Origin: Pyrrhoderma lamaoense
Lineage: Eukaryota > Basidiomycota > Agaricomycetes > Hymenochaetales > Hymenochaetaceae
Assembly: GCA_002794735.1 (NCBI GenBank)
Contig: NBAZ01000046.1
Span: forward strand, 1-64,000
Direction: 5' to 3'
DNA length: 64,000 nt
The position numbers and the translations under genes were made by a program. The notes below the pieces were generated by a model, which worked only from the letters and a program-made list of their open reading frames with translations, had not been told where the DNA came from and did not search any database. Positions within the stretch are counted from its first letter, which is position 1. Each line of letters begins with the position of its first letter. Positions 25,473 through 34,977 of this stretch are shown in pieces.

Positions 25473-26261
25473 ATGCCTCGCCCCCGTCCTCGTCCAAATA
25501 GACTACCTCCTAACGTCATTGATGAGCTCAAGGACAGACTCTATCGCTACACCTTGAAATTCCAGAGAATTGCTGATCGCCTCCGTGAATCAAGAATACC
25601 GGAGGATGAATTCACACATATAAATGCAATCGCCCAGGGTGAATGGGGACCAGGCCGCCTCTACCGGATACCCAAAGCAGATAATGAGGAAGAGCGGCGC
25701 GCATTCTTTCAAATGATCGAGGACAGATATGCACTGGTGGATAGTACCACGGACTATCTTGAGTAAATAACTCCTAATGTTTTTATCGCCTCGCTTCACT
25801 AAATTCAACTTATATAGACTTCACAGATCTCAGTTAGCATTCTACTATGCTATTCTAGTTGTTCAAGAACAAGACTTAGCAGAAGAAGATTACATACGTA
25901 TTTATCGTGAGGCTTGTGATAAAGCGTGAGCTAGTACTAGTACTAGTACTACACTTCTATAGTAGATGGAACTTACATATATTACTTCTCTTACAGGATG
26001 TTGGAGTTAACTGGAAGGGATCGACGCGTTCCAAGACAAGCTGATATGGCGTCTGAGATATACAATATTGTTCTGAAAAAGTTCAAATATAAGCTTGGTG
26101 AGGAGCCGGAGAGGGTAGTGAAAGTTAATGATTTTTTGAATAGTGCATTATATGGGTCCATCTATATGGTTGAGATTGATGGGAACCCCGAGGAAAGAAA
26201 GGATATTGAGGAGATGAGAGAGATTTTGGCTTCACGTACTTCCGACTATATTGATGAGTAA
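25473..26261 (+). CDS. Unrecognised 217-residue protein, three exons, internal duplication
   Basis: Exons 25473-25762, 25827-25925 and 25997-26261 sum to 654 nt, which is 218 codons including the stop. The first donor (GTAAAT) overlaps what would otherwise be the end of a short reading frame. The acceptors TTCACAG and TTACAG keep the frame, and the joined protein has no stop. It starts MPRPRPRPNRLPP and is acidic and helix-rich, with no signal peptide or membrane segment. Two halves look alike: LYRIPKADNEEERR...DYLE near residues 66-97 and IYMVEIDGNPEERK...DYIDE at the C-terminus. I know no family for it. It has no NLR similarity and is the only clearly unrelated gene in the array. Codon use and intron length look like the neighbours. 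Splice choice is moderately certain; function is unknown. Confidence 0.65.
25929..25952 (+). repeat. Short TAGTAC tandem repeat inside an intron
   Basis: About three and a half copies of the hexamer TAGTAC lie within the second intron of the 217-residue gene. Such a tract could be length-variable between strains. Confidence 0.7.
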
Positions 26262-26759
26262 TTAACTTCCCTCAAGCTTCCTGTATCTGTTATCTAGTTT
26301 TAAAGTTCTTTCAATTACCTTAACCAAGATACAAGTATATGAGCTTGGCTCAACATTGACAATGCGTGTATATGTCCCCATCAACGCTTAAAAAATTTAC
26401 TTAGATAGCCCGTGTAGATATAGTGAGTCATTCTATGCTTTGTATGTTTTATATCGCTGTATGTTAGAGATCAAAGATTCCTCCAGGCTGTGAAGTCGCT
26501 ATGATACTTGTGGAAACACGTCAAAGAAGAAAACAGCATGTTTCACATCGCGCTTTTTAAGAGAGAAAACTTACCCCACTTTCATCTTCCAATAATTTGT
26601 AATTGGCGCGGCGCAACAGAGCAAGATTACTACTAGAGTTAAAAATGAATTAATATACTACTTTTTTTATGCAAAGTAGCCAACCATGTAACCGCGTCCC
26701 TGAAAATGCCGGTGAAAACTAAAACTTTGGTCAGGGTTGGACCTTTGAGTCGTATTAAG
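26262..26759. other. Intergenic stretch, nothing recognised
   Basis: AT-rich sequence after the small gene with no coding or RNA signal that I can support. The next recognisable unit is repeat A. Confidence 0.45.
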
Positions 26760-27412
26760 TGGCGAGGACTTGGGATTTAGACTCTGCCTACACCAGACAC
26801 GATGCTCAGGCTCATAGTGAGTAACTCGACTTCGGTTGGAGCGTAGAGACTGACTGAGACCTTAAGGCGAGCTGAGACCTCACAGACAGGTAAAAGTAGT
26901 AGAAACGTATATAACAGAGCCCCGACCGAAGCTGCAGTTATAGATAAAAGTGCATGTATTCCGGTCCGCCCGGACGACTTGCAGTAAGGTCAGAGCGTTA
27001 CAAGCGCGTCCAGGCGAGGCAGCCTAATAAAGCAGCAGAGTAGTAGATAAAGAGTACACGCGACTATCAGAGAGCTACTTCGCGGAAGGGGGGAGGGGGT
27101 TGTAAGGAATTGAAAGGGAGTTGGCTGATAAACTATGGCCTCAAGTCTGGAGGCTTATATAGTAAAACGCGAGATAAAGGCAGATAATAGGAAAGCATGG
27201 CTTACAGGTGGCTTTACGTCACTGGACGAAGGGTTTAAGCTATCAGAAATGAGGGGGCCATACAAACGATCTCTATCCTTGAGTAAGAGTGGAAGGTGAA
27301 GCTGAATAGTAAGAGAAATGGACGAGTAGTAGCAATGGACTTTCCGGGCGAGTTACAAAGTGCATTATTAATGCACTACGTCCGGCTAAACACTTAGTTG
27401 GTCCTACATCAT
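26760..27412 (+). repeat. Dispersed repeat A, longest copy (about 650 nt)
   Basis: The left half matches 790-1030 and the right half (27020-27410) matches the reverse complement of 49925-50357. Shared blocks include GCAGCAGAG, GATAAAGAGTAC, CGACTATCAGAGAGCTACTT, AGGCTTATATAG, AAAACGCGAGATAAAGG and GGAAAGCATGG. It carries TATA-like sequence but no protein frame. Three placements in one 64 kb window, with different internal deletions, suggest a mobile non-coding element such as a solo LTR. I could not define target-site duplications. Confidence 0.65.
27359..27377. repeat. 19-nt near-perfect palindrome in repeat A
   Basis: AGTGCATTA and TAATGCACT form inverted 9-mers around one base (T). The same palindrome occurs at 49962-49980 in the inverted copy, with A at the centre. 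Conservation in two diverged copies suggests a protein binding site or a hairpin. Confidence 0.7.
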
Positions 27413-27497
27413 CTATTCATGAGTATAAGTAACTTCTCCGATACTACGGCTCAAGCTCTTTCATAACAGGCTCATATTGAATATGCTTAAATATATT

Positions 27498-27645
27498 TTG
27501 ATCACAATCACTCCTAGATCCCGCGCTATTTTTATGATTACCATCAACCGGTGATTTCCTTCGAACAGCCTTGAGGCAGGCTGATATCACTGAGCCCAGC
27601 CTTTTCTTCCCTTCTGAGCTCAACCCTCAACCCCATCGCACCTCA
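27498..27645 (+). promoter_or_regulatory. Upstream block of N5
   Basis: TTTTGATCACAATCACTCC, TAGATCCCGCGCTATTTTTA, CCATCAACCGGTGATTTCC, GAACAGCCTTGAGGCAGGC and TGATATCACTGAGCCCAGCC recur ahead of N7 and N9 with few changes. Pyrimidine-rich sequence and AGCTCAACCCTCAACCCC follow before the ATG at 27681, a layout typical of fungal core promoters and 5' leaders. Confidence 0.6.
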
Positions 27646-27680
27646 ACTACACCCTCTCACTAAAAGCTAGACTGCTAACC

Positions 27681-30600
27681 ATGACATCGTATTACACTTT
27701 TCGAGGTTCGTTTCAGGTACTTTAAGTAGTACCTTGTTCACTGATAACACCCCTTCTTAGTATCATGGTCCGACATAAGTGTTCCCGAAAAATCAAAATC
27801 ACCATACCTATACGTAAAAATCTCATTCAGAGATGAGAGCTGTAGAACGCGATCTGTCAATGGGTCGTCACCTCAATGGAACGAGACCTTTCCTGTGTAC
27901 GCTATACACTTACCTTTACCTGTCTGCCTTAGTCCATAGCCTAACAGTAGCTTTTTTTAATTTAGTACATGCTCGGACAAAGAAACTAGATTCACAATCG
28001 AGCTCATGAAGGAGTCTATGGTCGATACTAGTATTGGAAGTGTGGAATGTACATTAGAAGATATACTCTCGGAGAATGGTGAAGGTGAGAGTACAATACA
28101 CGTAGTTAGCTATCGATTCAATTTCTAATTAACCGAAAAATAGAAATCTGCCTTTTTTTGCAATCAAAGTCTGGAATACAACATTTGATATTCTTGTGTC
28201 TACAACCATCCGATGAAACAAGGAACGCCGAAATAACCCTCATGAATCTTGCCCGCATCCTTCTCGACACGTATCCCTCTAGTGAGGACAGCTTTGTGGA
28301 GAATGTCAACTCAGTATTCAACGTAGCAAAGAGCACAATTCAAAGTGACGCATGCCAGTCGCTAGTAAATATGGGATATAAGATCACTGCTTTTGTCGAG
28401 TTTGGAAATAGTATAGCAGATGTAAGTATTTAATAGCTAATTACATTCCATGATCTGCTTATTTAATGAATCACTAGGCAAGTCCGTATCTGAAACTAGC
28501 ATGGTGCATGACAACAGCATTCTTATATGTGAGATTTTTAATGGAATCTCGATCAGAATACATTATAACTCTTGTAGATAATTGCTACTCAAACAAAAAC
28601 CGACAAACGAGTGAAGGATCTTGTAAAGAATCTACTGAACTTGTTCTTAATCAACAAGGAGACCTCCGTTTTCGCAAATCCATCTGAGTCCTTACTTTCA
28701 GTTATGACTGAGCTTCTCGGATTCATCACCAAATGCAGCACCCTTCTCCAAGACTATGCACGAAAGGGATTTATAGGTGAGTTAGATAAGATTGTGACCT
28801 ATCTTGCGTGCTGATTAGATGATGTTATTAGTCCGTGCAATTTTGCAAGACAAAAAAGCCGCATTAGATGACTTGGAGAATACGCTAGTAAGCTTGAAGG
28901 TGGATCTGATATCGGCATTTGAGAGGCAGGGTATCATTGAAGCGGAAATAAGGGCGCTTAGAGAAGGTGAGCGCGGATCTAGGGCACACCATCATCATCC
29001 ATTTATGAACTTATTTGCTATAGAGTTAGAAGAGAGATTGCAGCCGAAGCATGAGGTTGGTCGTGAGCGTCGGAGGTGTTTGGAGGGGACACGGGCAGAG
29101 CTGCTGGAAGAGGTAGACGGTTGGGTACAAAATAGGAGTGCGCCGAATGTATTCTTTATTCTCGGTCATGCAGGTTCCGGGAAGAGTACGATCGCCACAA
29201 CAGTTGCAGAAACATGTCGTGGTAGTCGACTTGGCTCACATCTATATTTTATGAGAGGAAGGAGTAATCCCGCTTTCATCATTCGTACCATAGCATATGG
29301 CCTAGCAAAACAAGATAGAGCTGTTGCAAAGGCTGTCAAAGCACAACTCGATGAACATGAGATCGATTCTATTACACCTGACAAAACATTCGAGGTCTTG
29401 CTGTATAAGCCACTGCATGCGGTGACAAAGAAGGAAGGAATGAAGACCAATGTTCTTACCATCCTTGATGCGTTGGACGAATGTGAAAGGAGGGAGTCCC
29501 GAGGACCTTATATCAGAATAATCAAGGAAAAGCTGCAGACATTGCCTCCCAACTACCGTTTTCTTATCACCAGTCGACCAGAAGAGGATATCGCTTCATC
29601 GTTGGAGCTAGAACAACTGGGAATACGCAACAGATGGCTAGATCACACCTCGAACGATGCCAAAAAAGACATTCTGATGTATATTGATACTGAACTAGGG
29701 AGATTGAGGAAGACTGGTAGGATAGTAGTAGAGCCGAACTGGCCATGGGAAGAGAGTATGAATATACTAGGCAGTGCTGCAGGTGGACTGTTTATATGGG
29801 CCTCGACCGCTGTGAGGCTGATTGAGAGTAAGAGAGGGAATATGGGAGGAGAGCTGAAGCGTTTAGTCAATACCAAATCATTATCACTGGGTGAATTGTA
29901 CGCGACGGCATTTGAGGGATCCCTTAGCTGGGACGAAGATATGAAGAGGGATTTCTCGAAAATATTTTCGTTAATCATGTTCGGGAAGGAGCAACTATCA
30001 GACACGGAGATCAACGACTTGTTAGGACTTGATTATGGGAAGACACGGGGAATTCTCAATTCACTACATTCTATAGTCGCGTTCGAGCCTAGCCAACCGA
30101 TCCGCTTGTACCATACTTCACTATACGATTACTTGATCTCAGTGCGTGGAAAAGCATGGTTCATTGAGGAAGCAAGAGAGAAAACATGCCTTGCGCTGCG
30201 ATGCTTTGAGTTGATGGAGGAATTGAGGTTCAATATTTGTGATCTGGAGACATCGTACAAGCTAAATAAGGACGTACCTGGACTTGAGGATCGCGTCAAA
30301 AAGAATATCTCTGCCTCGCTACTATATGCCTGTCGCCATTGGGCTTCTCATCTCCGGGAGGCACCATACTCGGAGGATCTGTGCAAACAGCTCGAATCAT
30401 TCGCGAAAAATCGATTACTGTATTGGGTCGAAGTCCTCAGCCTCGCAGGCTCGATATACACTTCCCTTTTACAATCGCTGCAGAATGCTATTACATGGAT
30501 AGGGGTGAGCAGTTATGAATTAAAGAATGATTCAAACTAATGTCTATATAGAACAAGCACGTACAACTATCTGCATTTCTCCAAGATGCCTATTCTCAAC

Positions 30601-32765
30601 TCCTCACATTCATCGAACCCATCTCCCAAAGTAGCCCCCATTTGTACATGTCATTCCTTCCGTTGATGAGAGGGGATTCCATCGTCGCTGGGCACTACGC
30701 CAAGCGCGCGCAGTCACTGACACTGGTCGAGTATGTTGGATATAAACCCCAAATGGCATGTACCAAGCAGATCAATGTTGGCAGTTGGGTCAAATCTATT
30801 TCATACTCTCCCGATGGCGAATGGATTGTATCAGGATCGACCACTGGTGGCACTAACGTATGGGATGTGGTGAGCGGCAGACTACTCCTCGGCCCACTAA
30901 AAGGACATTCGGACAAAGTGGCGAGTGTTGCGTACTCTGGAGATGGGAGATATATTGCGTCGGGGTCTTATGATAAGACAGTGCGAGTATGGAATGCGGT
31001 CACTGGTGAGAGTGCTTATGGCCCACTTACTGGCCATTCAAGCTGGGTTACTTCTGTCGCATTTTCTAGAGAAGGGAAGTTCATAGCATCGGGTTCTTGG
31101 GATAAGACTGTTAGGCTGTGGGAAGCTGAGAGTGGTGCACCAGACGGAGATCCGTTGGAAGGGCATTCAAAAGCTGTGAACAGTGTCGTGTTCTCACCCA
31201 ATAGCCGCTATCTCGCTTCAGGATCGGAGGATTGCACTATCATTGTCTGGAACGTGGAAAACAGAGAGACGGTCTCTGCCCCATTCAAAGGACATTCAGG
31301 CGCAGTCAACTCCCTATCGTTTTCTCCAGACAGCGAGCGAGTTGTATCAGGGTCATGGGATGGGACTATTCGTATATGGGAAGTGAAGAGTGGCAAGATC
31401 TTACATACATTCTCTGGAGACGGAATAGACTCGGTATGGTCAGTTGTGTATTCTAGTGATGGCAAACATATTTTGTCGGGATCTTATGATGGGATAGTAA
31501 GAATGTGGAATGCAGAAGACAACGATACTCCTCCGAAAAGATTCGAAGGTCATACAGACGAGGTTTTGTCTGTCGCACTCGCACCTGACAATAAACACTT
31601 TGCCTCTGGGTCGTTTGATGGGACGATCAGAGTCTGGGACATTGGAAAAGGAGTGCCAAAATTGGAATCAAAGTTTAAGGAACAAACGAACGCAATTGGA
31701 GCAATTGCGATTTCACCGAAAACAGGAAAGTTTCTTGTCTCCGGCTCCAACGATCACACGGTGTGTGTCTGGAATGCGGAGAGCGGTGACTTGATCAAAG
31801 GGCCTTTATTTGGACATTCTAACTCGGTTACGTCAGTTGCGTTTTCACCCGATGAAAATCACTTCGCCGCGGGATCATATGAATTAATACGAATATGGAA
31901 TATGATCAACGATGAATATATCACGTGCGATGGTCACACACACTGGGTTCGCTCACTCGCCTTTTCTCCTGATGGAAAGCATCTTGCTTCAGGCTCCTTC
32001 GACAATACAATCCGGGTATGGAGTGTCGAAAGTGGCCTACCTGCAGCAAATCAGTTTCTTGGTCATACGAACTGGGTCGACACAGTCTGTTATTCGCCTG
32101 ACGGAAAGAAGGTTGTCTCTGGATCACACGATAAAACTGTTCGTATCTGGGATGCTTCCAACGGCAGTCTACTTTCCACTTTTGAAGGTCATTCTGAGTC
32201 AGTTTACTCTGTCGCTTACTCCCTCGATGGTAAACTTATCGTCTCCGGTTCTGATGACAAAACGATACAAGTCTGGAACACTGAAACTGGCCAAGATGCG
32301 CGTGGTCTGACAACGAGCCATTCGGTCGGAATTAAATCGGTATGCTTTTCTCCCGATGGAAAGTGGGTAGTCTCTGGAACAAGAGGTAAAACTGTCTGCG
32401 TATGGAATGCATCGACTGGCATTCTCTTCTTCCAAGCTCGTGTCCCATCATCCGTCAGATCTGTCGCTGCCTTCCCTACATTTGACAATAAGCATATCAA
32501 ATTTGCTTCAAGCTCCGAAGTTGGAGAAATCTATATCTGGTCTGTAAATGTCGAGTCAGGAAGAGAAGAATGGTATTTGGAAAAAAATGGATGGCTCACT
32601 GGAAGAAACAACAAGTTACTCATGTGGATTCCCCCGGATCTCCGTCACTCGCTCGTATATGGTCCACGCATTCTGAATACACGCTTTTATATGAGTTTGG
32701 ATTCTTCACTTTATCGAGGTGATCAATGGACTACTTGTTTTCTCTCAAATAATGCTCTTTCTTAG
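27681..32765 (+). CDS. N5: C2-NACHT-WD40 NLR-like protein, intact, 1,545 residues
   Basis: Exons are 27681-27705, 27761-27896, 27966-28084, 28144-28421, 28478-28528, 28578-28776, 28832-28966, 29024-30504 and 30552-32765, summing to 4,638 nt. Residues 1 to about 115 are C2-like (SPYLYVKISF, PPQ/SPQWNETFP type). Exons 4-6 are helical with the ASPYLKLAWCMTTAFLY cassette, and exon 7 is coiled coil. NACHT: Walker A GHAGSGKST near residue 362, Walker B LTILDALDEC near 460, YRFLITSRPEEDI near 500. Fourteen WD40 repeats span about residues 870-1480. The tail has GWLTGRNNKLLMWIPPDLRH. NACHT hydrolyses or exchanges NTP to switch assembly state, and the propellers would bind the trigger. Residues of the middle NACHT exon are nearly identical to N6, which points to gene conversion. 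The C2 domain has lost most classical calcium-ligand aspartates. Confidence 0.92.
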
Positions 32766-34400
32766 TCTTTCAAATTCATTGTTTTTATTAGTAACCGTGT
32801 TTATATATTCTATCGCATTGCTCGTTTTACCGCAATTTTTGTTAATTATTTTGTCTATCTACGCTTAAATTGTTCGCTTTCTATCATTCACATAGACTGT
32901 AACTTATATCCATCACTATTTTATTTAGTCTAAGGAAGTTATACTTACACTCTTTATCTCTAAAGCTCGTTTCTCTATTTAGTCTGCCTGCGAAAGAACA
33001 TACGAGTTCTCAGGTATTCCTAGTCCAGGTTGCCTCTGGAGTTTGGAGTTTTGGTAAGAAGATACGGATAGATTCACGAGTTAGTTATACAAGTAGTTGA
33101 TTCAAAATACTATCTTATGTTTCTTCCTTTCTGGCTCGTATTATCGTCTTCAAAGTTCAAAGTATAGTATTACGCATTAAAATGCTTTTTTTCACTTCAG
33201 AATATAATCTCCTTAAAATACAGTTTACCATCAGCTATATATAATGTAACTACAGTGCTGCTCAGTGCCGCTTGTTTAGTGGGCTTCTTGTGGACTATGT
33301 TAACAAGCACTGCGTGTCTGAATTCAAGCTCTTCCGATAGACTCACAACCACTCAAAGGGCGAGAAAAAGAAAAACCAAAGCCGGATATGTGAGAGCGTA
33401 ATTAGAGTAAGAACGAAAATTTACAACGCAGACTTGATATTCTGGAACCAGGATGTAGATTTTGATCTCTATTGGCGACATAACTGAACCCGGAGACGTC
33501 ATTGGGGGCCTCTCTGGAAGAATCTTCTTTACTTCCTTGATTGTATACCACTCCGAGACTGGATCTGGGGCTCAATGACAGGTAGAGCGTAGATCTTCTG
33601 TTCGACCTGGTACGCTCTCGACGACCCTCGAAAGTGCAAGGGAAAGAGTAATTTATATACCTGGTCGTACTCATATCCTCAGCAGGTCTCTAATGTGAGC
33701 AGCCTCTAGTTGATAACGCAATGTCAGTAAAATAGAACTGTAACTTCGGGATAAGGTTGGATACCATCTAGGTCTCTAAGGAGATAATGAAAACAGGTCT
33801 CGCTGTAACAACAAGTATAATTTGAGCAACAGAATAGCCACAATTTTAATACGTAAGTGGGATACAAATCTATAGACGGATTTGGGAGATATGCAACATG
33901 ATTATACAGGTGGGTATACGAGAGGACACCAGGCACCATAGGCGACATACGGTTTTTGGATATTCTCCCGCCTTAATTTGAGGATATAGCCGCGTATGTA
34001 CTAGTTCCTGATGTCCTTTTGTATATCCATCTGTACTTACTAATTTCGAAATCTAATGCTAGAAATAACAGTTATTGAATCTTAGTGGGCAACACCTACT
34101 CGCCAATTTATAAGCACTTTAAAATTACCCGAATAGGGCTAGAAACTCAGAGTCGCAGGACTCCCCATTCTTACCTAACTCATACCTCCGTAGAATACTG
34201 TACGTGCGTAAGGACGAATAGTTGTTTACTAACTAGGTTTAAAGATATGCTGACAATATGACACCTACTAGATAACCGTGCTGTACTATACTGAATAGTA
34301 AACTTCTTTCAGAATCCCAGTGTACACTCTTATTTACTTCTCTTGTCTCCACTTTCAACGCGATATACCTTAGCACTTTTAGTTTCTATTCTTTCTCAAA
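32766..34400 (+). repeat. Repeat B, copy 1: long 3' flank shared with N7 and two relics
   Basis: No gene is seen in this 1.6 kb. Segments recur in order after N7 (48910-49925), after the relic at 41.6 kb (41800-42240) and after the relic at 58.1 kb (58079-59480). Examples are GTCTGCCTGCGAAAGAACAT, the GTAAAATAGAACTGTAACTT block near 33725, TTTTTGGATATTCTC near 33952 and CGCAGGACTCC near 34156. It is duplicated together with the upstream gene end, so it is probably intergenic DNA carried in segmental copies rather than an independent transposon. Short minus-strand frames here are not supported. Confidence 0.6.
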
Positions 34401-34850
34401 ATGACATATGGATCAACAAAGCTATCTCAATGCATTGCCACCTGTCGAAGAACTGGAGAGGATAGCTTGTTTATACAATGCTCCTACTTTAGGTTTATGT
34501 GCTGAGGTCAATGTAGATGCAGGAGAGGAGAGGCGATAGACGCCAGGGTCTTGTACATCGGGTATTCTCATATCCATCCAACTACCTTCAAGCCTTCTAC
34601 TTTTGCTACTTTTGACGCGCGTCTAGATAAATGAGACTCTCAGAAGCTTGATGTAACGCAGTTTAGCGGGCATGCATGAACCTCGTATCTGAGCATCATG
34701 TACCACTTCTAGTGAGATCACAAGGTCCCCCACATTTATTTCGCGCTGCATAAATGCACATCAGATATATCACAGCTCGTGGAATTTTTGGGTAGCTATA
34801 CTGTTGACTTCCGTTCCATTTTACATAATTAGCTATCATCAAGAAGTTGT
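34401..34850. other. Gap before N6, nothing recognised
   Basis: No family exon, shared promoter block or RNA gene is visible. Confidence 0.4.
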
Positions 34851-34854
34851 TCTA

Positions 34855-34950
34855 CCAAACACATGGCTACCACGAGGCACCCCTTCGTATAAACTTCATC
34901 TCCTACTCATATACACCTCAACTTTTTAGTCCCCTGTCCCCCTTGCTCCT
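34855..34950 (+). promoter_or_regulatory. Upstream region of N6, a different type from its neighbours
   Basis: The ACCGGTGAT and CCTTGAGGCA elements found ahead of most copies are absent. Instead ACACATGGCTACCACGAGGC, TTCGTATAAACTTCATC and ATACACCTCAACTTTTTAG occur, matched only by the stranded copy near 19.1 kb. N6 may thus be expressed under different control. Confidence 0.4.
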
Positions 34951-34977
34951 TCTAGATACCCAGTGGATGTCTTGACT

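Noticed and set aside
33402..33948. Two minus-strand frames in repeat B1
   Set aside because: The corresponding frames are broken in copies at 49.6 and 58.9 kb, so there is no sign of coding constraint.
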